Shown: positions 58,401 through 64,000 of the stretch, piece by piece
How positions within the stretch are numbered: position 1 is the first letter of the stretch
How the letters are laid out: each line of letters begins with the position of its first letter
Assembly: GCA_029747015.1 (NCBI GenBank)
Contig: JAKOGI010001345.1
Span: 152,001-216,000, forward strand
Source: Carnegiea gigantea
Taxonomy: Eukaryota > Streptophyta > Magnoliopsida > Caryophyllales > Cactaceae
Reading direction: 5' to 3'
DNA: 64,000 nucleotides
Program-made: the position numbers and the translations under genes
The notes under the pieces: model-generated
What the model was told of the DNA's origin: nothing
The model's database searches: none
What the model saw: the letters and a program-made list of their open reading frames with translations, nothing else

Positions 58401-59099
58401 CCATATTTAGGGTAGTATGCACATGATCGCAACATTAAAATCCTATAAGAGAATCAGGCACAGAGAAAGCGAAAATTAGTGCTCAATTCTTCAGAGATGT
58501 CGTGTTGCTCCTGTTCGAGAATACTCATCAAACTTCAAAAATATAAGTTCTATGGAATATCATTCAAAGGAGCATCCCTCTTCGTCGCTTTTGCCACGAT
58601 GATTTGCTGACTCTAATAAAGAAACCGAATATCATCAAATTTCCAGAAAAGAATTATGCAAAAAGATTAAGGGAGAGAGGGAAATTTGCACAGTAGACTA
58701 ATTTATTTGAGGATAAGTACTTACGGATCAGCATTGCAAACTGACAAGTCAATGAATGTATGAGGATCATGAACATCACTGCTTGGAAGAAGAACAATCA
58801 AATATGATCAATTAACTTCAGCACTTTGTAATGTGCTCAAAAATGCAAGAATTTTTTTTTAAAAAAAAGGGAACACATAAGCAAGTAATAAATAAACTAT
58901 GTTGCCAACCTTTGCCAACGGAATTGTGCTTTTGCCAAAACATTTTCTTCAGGCATATGAACAAGTGGACCAGAAACCTACTGACAGTTAAGAAATTTAT
59001 ACATCTCCGAAAATCCTTGACCTTTGAGCTCCAAACAGAAAGGCCATATATCATCAAATGACAAGAAAAAGCTCCTTTGCCCCTTGAAAGCACCAAATA
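33417..59099 (-). CDS. Conserved plant protein of unknown function (gene span, 12 visible coding exons, 5' end outside window)
   Basis: Twelve minus-strand exons (58910-59099, 58725-58778, 58359-58442, 58191-58276, 57771-57851, 43664-43794, 41203-41244, 40996-41072, 40825-40915, 40680-40761, 33801-33873, 33417-33585) join in consistent phase and end in TAA. Counting from 59082 they give 381 codons. Every intron has GT and AG ends. The product has many short alternating stretches rich in Gly, Phe and Tyr ([79 protein letters not shown]). This suggests a beta-barrel or beta-rich protein, perhaps of an organelle outer membrane, but that is inference. The C-terminus is charged ([20 protein letters not shown] to LRPPGNFL). 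The wording looks like a conserved plant family that I cannot name. Introns hold many transposable elements. One in-frame TAG lies in the first visible exon, so it may be a pseudogene or a damaged allele. Confidence 0.8.
33801..33873 (-). CDS. Host gene, visible exon 11
   Basis: Acceptor GATTCTGCAG, donor GCGAG/GTATAT. Encodes [16 protein letters not shown] then VENLREA. The phase links the split Ala codon from exon 10 and the split Ser codon into exon 12. Confidence 0.85.
34257..34600 (+). pseudogene. RTE-type LINE, 3' end of ORF remnant
   Basis: The plus strand gives [40 protein letters not shown] and ASMRRCEM, then in another frame [19 protein letters not shown]. This matches the conserved C-terminal tail of plant RTE-clade LINE proteins (MRENRLRWFGHV, then DRxxWR). 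Reverse transcriptase motifs are absent, so this is a 5'-truncated copy in host intron 10, opposite to the gene. Confidence 0.78.
34601..35089. other. No gene seen
   Basis: AT-rich intronic DNA, perhaps the 3' trailer of the RTE copy. Nothing else recognised. Confidence 0.4.
35090..36650 (-). mobile_element. LTR-like repeat, minus strand
   Basis: The minus strand ends with GTAGCCCACCTACCCCCCTT and has a GTGTATAAGTAGG TATA-like stretch near 35500. Phrases such as atcactaccaagaaca recur at 44420 in a similar repeat. No coding region is attached. Likely an LTR or solo LTR, but boundaries are not proven. An 87-codon frame at 35764-36027 is not supported. A G11 tract lies at 36638-36648. Confidence 0.35.
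37006..39815 (+). mobile_element. Degenerate endogenous pararetrovirus-like fragment (Caulimoviridae-like)
   Basis: It starts with TGGTATCAGAGCC (37006-37018), the initiator tRNA-Met primer site used by caulimoviruses and Copia elements. A lysine-rich coil-like frame follows (37115-37405), then a capsid-like segment (37688-37915). A CX2CX4HX4C zinc knuckle is at 38228-38269, in a frame with a stop just upstream. A further frame (38899-39156) is not assigned. The tail (39540-39815) holds direct phrases like ctgtagccatt (twice) and an ttcaataaaa-type polyadenylation signal. No reverse transcriptase was found and no flanking LTRs are seen, which favours a pararetrovirus over an LTR element. Frames are broken throughout. 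Confidence 0.5.
38228..38269 (+). other. CCHC zinc knuckle in the pararetrovirus-like fragment
   Basis: Codons spell [14 protein letters not shown], an exact CX2CX4HX4C pattern as in capsid or Gag proteins. A TAG two codons upstream interrupts the frame. Confidence 0.75.
40680..40761 (-). CDS. Host gene, visible exon 10
   Basis: Acceptor TGCACACAG, donor TCTCAG/GTACTC. Encodes [18 protein letters not shown] then KPSFTFSLS. The next intron is 6.8 kb with a pararetrovirus-like insertion. Confidence 0.82.
40825..40915 (-). CDS. Host gene, visible exon 9
   Basis: Acceptor CTCTCAACAG, donor TTGAAG/GTATGC. Encodes [19 protein letters not shown] then [11 protein letters not shown]. Confidence 0.85.
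40996..41072 (-). CDS. Host gene, visible exon 8
   Basis: Acceptor CATTGAGCAG, donor ACAAG/GTAACC. Encodes [18 protein letters not shown] then FGFELRTR. Confidence 0.82.
41145..41169. repeat. T10-G15 homopolymer junction
   Basis: Ten T are followed by fifteen G in the short intron between host exons 7 and 8, about 30 bases downstream of exon 7 on the minus strand, where it reads C15 A10. Confidence 0.95.
41203..41244 (-). CDS. Host gene, visible exon 7 (42 nt)
   Basis: Acceptor AATGCTTTGCAG, donor AGAAAG/GTTCG. This micro-exon of 14 codons encodes [14 protein letters not shown] and keeps frame between exons 6 and 8. Confidence 0.78.
41250..43660. other. Host intron 6, no other gene seen
   Basis: Intronic DNA between visible exons 6 and 7. 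A GT/GA microsatellite lies at 43401-43460. Short frames (42271-42513, 43123-43317) have no domain. Confidence 0.6.
43401..43460. repeat. (GT)n(GA)n microsatellite
   Basis: gtgtgtgcgagtgtgtgt is followed by about 16 GA units. It produces an artificial RERERE frame. Confidence 0.95.
43664..43794 (-). CDS. Host gene, visible exon 6
   Basis: Acceptor GATTTTCTTAG, donor TCTCAG/GTTTTG. Encodes [18 protein letters not shown] then [16 protein letters not shown] and GLELAHGSQ. Its first two bases complete a Tyr codon begun in exon 5. Confidence 0.85.
44199..45700 (-). mobile_element. LTR-like repeat in host intron 5
   Basis: Begins tgttgatgtatatctttggg and shares atcactaccaagaaca and similar phrases with the repeat at 35280. 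No coding region is attached. It carries the 185-bp insertion at 44761, a G10 tract (45155-45164) and a C15 tract (45394-45408). Ends are not resolved. Confidence 0.35.
44761..44945. mobile_element. CG-rich 185-bp MITE with perfect 8-bp target duplication
   Basis: Flanked by TCACAACC at 44753-44760 and 44946-44953. The ends are inverted: left aaggattcaa, right ttgaatccatggac. Eight-base duplications are typical of hAT transposons. The interior is rich in CG dinucleotides (gcgatttcgg, cggcaatcgcg, acgcggttcg), unlike its AT-rich host. Confidence 0.7.
45974..46134. repeat. About 70-bp tandem repeat, 2.3 copies
   Basis: Units start tcaccatggagtagtttatt (45974), tcaccatggagtgatttatt (46043) and tcaccataaagtaattta (46114), each with cagcaaatcacataccat downstream in the full copies. 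It adjoins the 3' end of a LINE fragment. Confidence 0.85.
46135..46620 (-). pseudogene. LINE 3' end fragment (C-terminal domain)
   Basis: The minus strand reads [20 protein letters not shown], then [20 protein letters not shown]. This matches the C-terminal zinc-region tail of the LINE at 60120-60355 (LAIWWANWKERNHRIFEDK). Nucleotide similarity continues through the 3' tail, so both belong to one family. No reverse transcriptase is present. Confidence 0.75.
46621..47188. other. Host intron, no gene seen
   Basis: Contains a T18 run at 46936-46953 that may be the poly(A) tail of a minus-strand insertion. A 68-codon frame (46633-46839) is not recognised. Confidence 0.4.
47190..47845 (-). mobile_element. 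Copia 3' LTR, split by a MITE
   Basis: Shares aatattgagaag, ataaagctg, tttataggctg and aacaaacctaaaaaatagg with the right LTR and ends gcactttcaaca like it. The outer (left) boundary is approximate. After removing the 307-bp MITE it is about 345 bp, close to the 340 bp of the other LTR. Confidence 0.85.
47488..47794. mobile_element. PIF/Harbinger-like MITE, copy 1 (307 bp)
   Basis: Terminal inverted repeats gggtctgttctttttgtt and (minus strand) gggcttgttcttttcgtt are flanked by TAA on both sides (47485-47487, 47795-47797), the usual 3-bp duplication of PIF/Harbinger MITEs. The interior is an irregular array of caacttcaaccca-type steps. Confidence 0.85.
47821..48260 (-). pseudogene. Copia RNase H
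   Basis: Reads [39 protein letters not shown] and [15 protein letters not shown], the standard Copia RNase H C-terminal part (CDN, then KHIDI, then DxLTK). The stop lies within the LTR. The N-terminal part is frame-shifted. Confidence 0.85.
47846..47858 (-). other. Copia polypurine tract
   Basis: The minus strand reads GCAAGAGGGAG directly before the LTR start TGTTGAAAG. Confidence 0.8.
48300..49430 (-). pseudogene. Copia reverse transcriptase
   Basis: Blocks: [15 protein letters not shown], then [20 protein letters not shown] (49260-49070), and [10 protein letters not shown] near 48777-48748, where the Copia YVDD motif has become YFDM and the second catalytic Asp is lost. A 22-bp tandem duplication (49107-49150) shifts the frame. 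Several stops occur. Confidence 0.85.
49440..50600 (-). pseudogene. Copia integrase with GAG-pre-integrase zinc region
   Basis: Zinc region [18 protein letters not shown], then [11 protein letters not shown] (50530-50400). Catalytic core with [10 protein letters not shown] and [10 protein letters not shown] (first two Asp). The C-terminal segment runs into [13 protein letters not shown] and a Ser/Pro-rich linker (49739-49446). Frames change near 50390 and 50044, so it is not functional. Confidence 0.88.
50950..51831 (-). pseudogene. Copia gag
   Basis: Starts with ATG at 51831: [20 protein letters not shown], then [20 protein letters not shown] and [20 protein letters not shown], the UBN2-type gag of plant Copia elements. 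It continues in another frame (51415-50999) with [20 protein letters not shown] and [12 protein letters not shown]. The CCHC knuckle near 51090-51050 is scrambled by a T/A-rich change. A frameshift near 51500 breaks the frame. Confidence 0.9.
51912..51934 (-). other. Copia primer binding site
   Basis: The minus strand reads TTGGTATCGGAGCCAAATTGG, four bases inside the LTR end. It is the initiator tRNA-Met complement with one change (TGGTATCAGAGCC in typical elements). Confidence 0.85.
51937..52276 (-). mobile_element. Copia 5' LTR, 340 bp
   Basis: Begins tgttgg and ends tttcaaca on the plus strand, the inverted TGTTG and CAACA ends expected of Copia LTRs. A minus-strand TATA-like CCTATAAATAGAGCAGC lies near 52050-52066. 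Confidence 0.88.
52471..52525 (-). mobile_element. Tiny poly(A) retro-insertion with target duplication
   Basis: gcaaaagaggtag (52471-52483) and gcaaaaagaggtag (52512-52525) flank a short insert made of gactc, T17 and gataag. On the minus strand this is CTTATC plus poly(A), like the one at 7694. Confidence 0.55.
52526..53182. other. Host intron, no gene seen
   Basis: Two opposed frames of about 70 codons (52800-53081) carry no recognised domain. Confidence 0.4.
53183..53240 (-). mobile_element. LINE 3' tail fragment
   Basis: gagtaatcaaaaaagtatgt, then caccaaggggatgtcattca, matches the 3' tail of the LINE at 59924-59985 (gtaatcaaagaagtatatt, caccaaggggatgtcaccca). It is a severely 5'-truncated copy. 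Confidence 0.7.
53241..54480. other. Host intron, no gene seen
   Basis: T-rich in its right half (54060-54480). Frames at 53549-53746 and 54275-54481 are low-complexity Leu/Phe/Ser frames. Confidence 0.4.
54482..54725. mobile_element. Foldback MITE, about 240 bp
   Basis: The whole segment is an imperfect palindrome. Left: gaatttttgacactttac, ttttgaaaataataaatta, tttactaccc. The same order is read on the minus strand of the right half. Only about 20 bases separate the arms. No target duplication resolved. Confidence 0.75.
54730..56354. mobile_element. Inverted-repeat element, 1.6 kb, with gene-like interior
   Basis: Left end gaaattctatttggtgaccc and, on the minus strand, right end gaaattccatttggtaacac are inverted relatives, and similarity continues weakly inward. 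The interior is CT-rich with a 5'-UTR look (54895-54960). A minus-strand frame at 55659-55901 contains [20 protein letters not shown] then basic residues. It may be captured host DNA (Pack-MULE-like), but no parent was recognised and no target duplication seen. Confidence 0.5.
56355..57180. other. Host intron with G26 tract and small tandem repeat
   Basis: No gene. A run of 26 G lies at 56692-56717. A 27-bp tandem duplication (ccattaatg.aagccaatgg) lies at 56747-56800. Confidence 0.7.
56692..56717. repeat. G26 homopolymer
   Basis: Twenty-six consecutive G on the plus strand after a T run. The poly-glycine frame over it is an artefact. Confidence 0.95.
57187..57229. repeat. Inverted AC/GT microsatellite
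   Basis: An AC run is directly followed by a GT run (cacacactgtgtgtgagtgtg), so the block can fold back on itself. Confidence 0.9.
57232..57332 (-). mobile_element. tRNA-related SINE-like sequence
   Basis: The minus strand reads TAGTTAGTTGCAGTGCTAGAGG (split here as TAGTTAGTTGCAG and TGCTAGAGG), then GTCCCATGTTCGACTCTGG. These resemble Pol III box A and box B of a tRNA. A cloverleaf is not intact, so a tRNA-headed SINE is more likely than a tRNA gene. Confidence 0.45.
57333..57770. other. Host intron 5 start, no gene seen
   Basis: A 74-codon minus frame (57350-57574) lacks a domain. The exon 5 donor lies at 57770. Confidence 0.5.
57771..57851 (-). CDS. Host gene, visible exon 5
   Basis: Acceptor GTCTTTCAG, donor CACAGT/GTAAGT. 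Encodes [16 protein letters not shown] then [10 protein letters not shown]. The following intron is about 14 kb and full of transposable elements. Confidence 0.85.
58191..58276 (-). CDS. Host gene, visible exon 4
   Basis: Acceptor CTGATGCAG. Encodes [17 protein letters not shown] then [11 protein letters not shown]. Two donors are possible. GTATGC at 58190 keeps the frame open (gives Lys at the junction), whereas GTAGTA at 58193 would create TAG, so the first is chosen. Confidence 0.78.
58359..58442 (-). CDS. Host gene, visible exon 3
   Basis: Acceptor TCTTATAG, donor ACAAG/GTATTT. Encodes [16 protein letters not shown] then [12 protein letters not shown]. The phase joins exons 2 and 4 through split Pro and Arg codons. 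Confidence 0.85.
58725..58778 (-). CDS. Host gene, visible exon 2
   Basis: Acceptor CTTCCAAGCAG, donor GATCC/GTAAGT. Encodes [19 protein letters not shown] with the split Ser codon (AG/T) shared with exon 1. Confidence 0.82.
58910..59099 (-). CDS. Host gene, visible exon 1 (contains in-frame TAG)
   Basis: Encodes [34 protein letters not shown], then TAG (58980-58978), then [22 protein letters not shown]. The donor is caaag/GTTGG. The acceptor is uncertain: TTTCAAG before 59082, or TAAG before 59099. An intron removing the TAG would be under 50 nt, too short for a plant intron. Confidence 0.65.
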
Positions 59100-59216
59100 C
59101 TTACTGTCAGTGCTACTAAATCAATAACAAAACCAGAAAAGTTAAATATTTGCATAAGAAGAAATCCTGTGCATGCCAAAACTACCATTCACCGTCGTCC
59201 TAGGCAATAAAATTAA

Positions 59217-59544
59217 GGGCCTGCTCTTTTCGTTGGCAAATTGGGTTGGTAAAAGAGTGAAGTTAGTTGAGGTAGGTTGAAGTGGATTGAAGTTGGCATT
59301 TTTTGTTGAAGTTGGTTGAAGTTTGTTGAAGTTGGTATAATTTTTATATAATGGGTTGAAGTTAGTTAAAATAATGAGAATAAAATTTTGAAGGAGGTGA
59401 GTTGAAGTTGGTTGAAATTGGTTGAAGTAGGCTGAAATAGATTGAAGTAGGTTGAAGTTCGTATTTTTTATTGAAGTGGATTAAAGTGAGTTGAAATTGG
59501 TTGAAGTTGGTAAATTGAAAAAGACCAACGAAAAGAACAAGCCC
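59217..59544. mobile_element. PIF/Harbinger-like MITE, copy 2 (328 bp)
   Basis: Ends gggcctgctcttttcgtt and (minus strand) gggcttgttcttttcgtt are flanked by TAA at 59214-59216 and 59545-59547. The interior holds many gttgaagttggttgaa-type steps, the inverted form of copy 1 at 47488. Confidence 0.87.
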
Positions 59545-59699
59545 TAAAGGGAAGCCTATTGAAAACACGAACCACAAGACATTTCCAACATAGTTTTCAG
59601 TACTTTGCTTAAACAAGACTGGAAGATGTCAGCATCAAACATAGATGCTAAAATACAAATTCCTTTGTGCAATTGTTAACTGATACGTCTATCAGCAGT

Positions 59700-59835
59700 T
59701 ATATTAACAATAACAACAACTCTTAATACGGGTTCCGCTTTCGTAAGGTCTGGGGAGATCCAGTTATAGACAACTTTATCTATGTAAATATTGCTACCCA
59801 CAGAGATGTTGATTCCAAGAGACCCACAATAAAAG
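59700..59835 (-). mobile_element. Au-type SINE remnant, second copy
   Basis: aacaataacaacaactctta, then tcgtaaggtctggggagatc, and acccacagagatgttgattc. It shares the layout of the copy at 9690 and keeps the ggtctgggga block better. Both are reverse-complement relative to the SINE's own strand. Confidence 0.65.
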
Positions 59836-60119
59836 AATTTTTCTTAAAATTTTGAGGTTGAAAATTTTGGTAGGAAAAAGTTAATGCAAAAGGGAAGTAC
59901 TTAAAACCTCCTTTTTTTTTTTTGGGTAAGTAATCAAAGAAGTATATTAAATGGACACCAAGGGGATGTCACCCATGTACAAAAGGGGCAATACAAAAAC
60001 ACTATGCCCTTAAGCTCTCATCCATAATGCAATCGATAAAAGCCAAAAAATTTAAATCTTTATTAACACTAAGCCCCATACTCCAACTATACAACAACCT
60101 CAAAAAATAGAGCTTGAAA

Positions 60120-61147
60120 TCTTAAAACAACAAGACTTTGTCTTCAAAAATACGATGATTTCTCTCCTTCCAATTAGCCCACCAAATAGCCAAAGGAACC
60201 ATGTTCCAAACTCCAAGGACCCAAACCTTCTTCATCCTTCTCCTCCAAGCCAATACCATATCTCTCACATTAGAAGGTTGAACCCAACTAAACCCCATTA
60301 GAGAGAGAGAGAGAGAGACACACACAAAATCCAAAGCGAAGAAACCCACCGACAATGTATAAGGAGATGATCACAGTTTCTTCCTTCTCTAAACACGTGG
60401 AGCATCTACTTGGACATCTAAAATTTCTTCTCTTAAGCATATCATCCGGTGGGAATCTTGCCTAAGGTGGCTGCACAAGCAAAGAAACACACTTTTGTGA
60501 GAGCTTTAGACTTCTAAATGGACTTAGCAGCAAAATCACACCCATCCAAGGCTTCAAATTGTGTGGAACAAAAACTCTTGACGCTAAAGGATCCCCTAGA
60601 GTTTAGTGGCTATACAATCTCATCCTTAACTTGGGACAGAACCTCTTTTTATAGCAAGTACGACTAACAAATTACAAATACTGTCCTCTTCCCAATCATT
60701 AAGACTCCTTACAAAAGTCAAATTCCAATGGCTAATGTCACCATTCTAAGAAACTACTTCTTTTACCGTGGGATACTTCAAACAAGTCATCCTAAAAAGA
60801 TCGAGAAAAAGAGTCTTTAAAGGTCGATCCCCACACCAAACATCACGCCAAAATAACACCCTTCAGCCATCCTTCACCTCAAAATGCACTAAAGATTTGA
60901 AACGCTCAAGACCTGCTAAGATAGATGTCCAACAACCAACACCATGAGGATAAGAACTCTTCTTACTCCACCAACCCAACTCATCTATCCCATATTTTGC
61001 CTTGATCACATTTTTCCACATGGCATCATCCTCCTTTGCAAACCTCCACAACCATTTGGTCTTCAAAGCTTCGTTCATAACACGAAGAGGTGTTATGCCA
61101 AGTCCTCCCTGTAGTTTAGGACGACATATCTCATTCCATTGACCCAA
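60120..61147 (-). pseudogene. LINE C-terminal region (zf-RVT-like)
   Basis: MGQWNEICRPKLQGGLGITP, then LKTKWLWRFAKEDDAMWKNV and IKAKYG follow the usual W-x-x-x-C and GGLG pattern after the reverse transcriptase. Further on come VWNMVPLAIWWANWKERNHR and IFEDKVLLF. Stops separate the parts. Confidence 0.82.
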
Positions 61148-62600
61148 TGGAGGCAGTTGCCATTTTCATTGGAATTCCAAAAAAAATCTCTCATGAATTT
61201 CTCTAACCGACTAGCAATGCTAGCTGAGATGGTGAATAAAGACATGAAGTAGATTAGCAGACTACACAAAATCCTTTTCAAAAGGGTCAATCTACCCCCT
61301 CTAGACAAAAGTTTAGACTTCCAGCCTGCCAATCTCTTATGAAACCTCTCAACAATTGGGTCCCAAATCGCTATGCTATTATAAGGAGCACCAAGAAGAA
61401 GACCAAGGTATGATGAAGGCAGATGATCAACTCCACACCCAAAGAAACGGGCCAACACAGAAACATTAGGCACGTCGCCAACCGGAATGAGTGTACTTTT
61501 GGAAAAGATTGACCCTTAATCCAGACAAAGCTTCAAAGAGCAGAAGGATGCACCTTAAATAACCCAAATTACTCTCGTCCGACTTGCAAAAAACAAGGGC
61601 ATCGTCGGCAAAGAGTAAATGGGATATCAACAAACCCTTGGAATGAGGATTGCTAATATGAAAGCCATTCAAGAAACCTTCCTCACCTGCTTTAATCACC
61701 ACTGAGAGTCTCCATAACCAAAATGAACAATAAAGGCGACAACGGGTCACCTTGCCTTAGACCTCTTGAGCTTGAGAAAAAACCAGATGGTTCACCATTA
61801 ATTAAGATAGAGAAGCGCACAATGAAAATACAAAAAGAGATCAATTTCCTCTACTTGTTAGGGAAGCCCATTTTCTCAAGAACAGCCAAAGGAAACTCCA
61901 AGAGACATGATCACAAGCCTTCTCGATGTCAAGCTCGCATAGGATACCAGAAATCCCATATCTAATATAAGAATTAATGCACTCATTAGCAATCAAAGCA
62001 GCATCCAAAATTTGATGGCTAGGAACAAAAGCATGCTGCGAGGGACCCACAACTTTTCCAACAACTTTCCTCAATCTTGAAGCGAGGGCTTTGGCAAGAA
62101 TCTTATATACACTCCCTACCAAACTGATGGGCCTAAAAGACTTAATATCATTTGCACCAGCCACTTTGGGAATCAAAGTAATAAAAGTAGCATTTAAACT
62201 TTTCTCAAAAACACCTTGATTATGAAAGTCAGCAAAAAAATCCCATAATCTCCCCCTTGATAATAGACCAACAATGCTGGAAAAAAGCTATATTGAAACT
62301 GTATGGCCCTGGAGCTTTCTCGTTGCCTAACTCAGAGATGGCATTCCAAACTTCATCTTCAGTAAAATCTTTTTCAAGATCCCTAGCATTATCAAGGCTA
62401 ATAGAGGCAAAAGCGATAACATCAAGAAAAATCCTTGATGGTTGATCTTCATGATACAGATTCTTATAGAAGTGAACAATCGCATTATTAACCGAGGCAA
62501 CATCAACATAAAGCTCACCATCCACTTTAATTTTGTGAATAGAATTAAATTTTCTTCTCCTATTTGCCACCTGGTGGAAAAATTTGGTATTTCAATCACC
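61093..62600 (-). pseudogene. LINE reverse transcriptase
   Basis: Blocks: ELGNEKAPGPYSFNIAFFQH, IKSFRPISLVGSVYKILAKA, GPSQHAFVPSHQILDAALIA, ELDIEKACDHVSWSFL (catalytic Asp), then in the next frame [26 protein letters not shown] with an intact FADD box (about 61630), and SYLGLLLGAPYNSIAIWDP. At least two frame changes (about 61840 and 61470) are needed, so this copy is probably inactive. Confidence 0.88.
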
Positions 62601-62779
62601 ATCCTCAATCCACTGTTGGTTTGCTCTTTGGCGCCAATAAATATCAATGGATCTTCACACCATAGAGAGTTCTTTTTTAACTCCCAATCTTTCAAATCTG
62701 TCCGCCCATAGGAGAGACTCTTGCTGCTCCTTCTCATCTAAGAGCTTCAGTTTTTCCTCCAGACTAGCCATCTTAAACT

Positions 62780-63660
62780 TTAAATGGCCAAACATTTCCT
62801 TGTTCCATGTTTAAGTTTGGTCTTCAAAAAGTTAAGTTTCTTTGCCAAAATAAAACTCATGGGGCCAGTAACATCCAATTCATCCCAAACAGATTTGACA
62901 AGGTCACTAAAGCCATCTGCCTTAAGCCACATATTCTCGAATTTAAAAGGATGTCTACCTATAAAGACTTCCCCAACCCGCAGAAGAATGGGAAAATGGT
63001 CCGGAGTGATTTTCGAAAGGGTAACTTGATGAAACCCCTGGAAGTAATATTCCCACTCAACTGAGAAGAGAAATCGATCAATGCCAGATAACACAGGAAC
63101 CTCCTCATGGCTGGACCAAGTAAAGCGTGCACCTTCCAAAGGAGGGTCAATAAGATTGCAAGAATCAATAAAACTAGAGAACTCTCTCATTACCCAAGAC
63201 GGCCGACCACTTGTGGATCTCTCTGAAGGAAACGTAATGACATTAAAATACCCACGCAGACACCACGGAATGTCCCAAGAAGACATAAAGAACGACAACT
63301 CCTCAAATAAAGCCAGTCGTCAACATTAGGCCCATATACCCTAGTCACACCCACTCAAAATTGTCCTCCAAAGACTTAAACCTACAACACACAGAAAACG
63401 ATCCAATGCAAGAGTCACCAAGCTCCAAGACTAGATGATCCCAAATGACAATAATGCCTCCTGAGCGACCCACTGAAGGTAAGTAAAGCCACTCAATCGG
63501 GCGATGACCCCACAGACTAATCGCTATCGGACGACTAACAACCTCCAAATTGGATTCTTGGAGAATGACAACATTGCAGGCAAAAGTACACAACACCCAC
63601 TTAACATCCCCTCACTTATTTGGACAATTGAGCCCCTTGACATTCCAAGCAAGCACATTA
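62780..63660 (-). pseudogene. LINE endonuclease
   Basis: Starts VNVLAWNVKGLNC (63659-63623), then VVILQESNLEVVSRPIAISL (the Glu of QES is catalytic), GRSGGIIVIWD, WCLRGYFNVITFPSERS (compare GDFN), and SGIDRFLFSVEWEYYF, then KITPDHFPILL (catalytic Asp-His). The usual GDFN reads GYFN here, which changes a metal-binding Asp. A frameshift lies near 63345-63298. Confidence 0.82.
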
Positions 63661-63664
63661 ACAG

Positions 63665-63969
63665 TTGGCCCCATCTGAAAACAACCTATCCCTATCAACT
63701 GCATCCCCCCTACTCTGTTCAACCAACTGATCACCTTTCATTCCATTTGCTTCCAACGATGCAAGAAAAGAGAGCAACTCCATTTCTCTACCTTCAATGG
63801 GCAGACCCATCTTATTACAAAAAAAGATCATTCTTTCCAAGACCCACGCAAAACCTTCACTAACATTCCTTGAATAACTAGAACCAGGCAAAGCAGCACC
63901 ATCTAAACCTTGAGTGTGGGCTTGATGCAGAGCTTCCTCAAACAAAGAAGGCCCTCCCACCTCCTGCAT
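63665..63969 (-). pseudogene. LINE segment upstream of the endonuclease (ORF1 end or ORF2 start)
   Basis: A 103-codon frame reads MQEVGGPSLFEEALHQAHTQ, then GDQLVEQSRGDAVDRDRLFS. It is polar, without a recognised domain, and lies immediately before the endonuclease start. It may be the C-terminal part of ORF1. Confidence 0.5.
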
Positions 63970-64000
63970 AATAGGAGAGCCCGACCAGCATCAACGAGAT

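Larger units (their letters stand above)
59912..64000 (-). mobile_element. Plant L1-type LINE, long copy running off the window
   Basis: Minus-strand ORF1 tail, endonuclease, reverse transcriptase and C-terminal domain follow in order and end in a 3' tail and poly(A) (T12 at 59912-59923). Frames are much longer than in the other LINE remnants but still have shifts. It sits upstream of visible exon 1, in the same orientation as the host gene, presumably in an intron. Confidence 0.88.

Noticed and set aside
58978..59023. Short intron that would remove the TAG in visible exon 1
   Set aside because: A 41- to 46-nt intron is below the usual plant minimum, and using it breaks the downstream frame.
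1..64000. CRISPR array, prokaryotic operon, rRNA or organelle insertion
   Set aside because: No regular spacer-repeat array, Shine-Dalgarno-led gene clusters, rRNA or plastid/mitochondrial genes were seen.

Overview
The window is nuclear DNA of a flowering plant, probably a dicot. It is AT-rich and has GT-AG introns. It carries Ty3/Gypsy, Ty1/Copia, LINE, SINE and MITE families of plant type, a pararetrovirus-like insertion, and very long dinucleotide repeats. I see no bacterial operons, rRNA, intact tRNA or CRISPR array. Nearly all sequence is decayed or nested mobile DNA. Reading frames are short because of age, not because small genes are dense.

One host gene is present. It lies on the minus strand, its visible coding exons run from about 59099 down to 33417, and its 5' exons lie beyond the right edge. 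Twelve exons can be joined in consistent phase, each with GT and AG borders, ending in TAA. The product is a conserved plant protein that I cannot name. Its introns hold most of the right half of the window: a LINE, a SINE and a MITE in the first intron, a Copia element, LINE pieces and MITEs in a 14-kb intron, and a pararetrovirus fragment plus an RTE-type LINE in a 6.8-kb intron. The first visible exon has an in-frame TAG.

Layout. 1-3270: repeat-like leader DNA and a TG/TA microsatellite. 3270-6700: dead LINE, minus strand. 6800-9370: two non-autonomous inverted-repeat DNA elements. 9375-16640: SINE remnant, a repeat present twice, an LTR-like piece, and an 846-bp alternating purine-pyrimidine array. 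16740-31700: nested Gypsy elements of the Athila/Tat type, in both orientations, with LTRs and polypurine tracts. 31700-33000: nothing recognised. 33000-59100: host gene and the elements in its introns. 59217-64000: MITE, SINE and a long LINE that runs off the window.

No genes form a pathway. The main biological question is whether the host gene still works with its TE-filled introns and the TAG.
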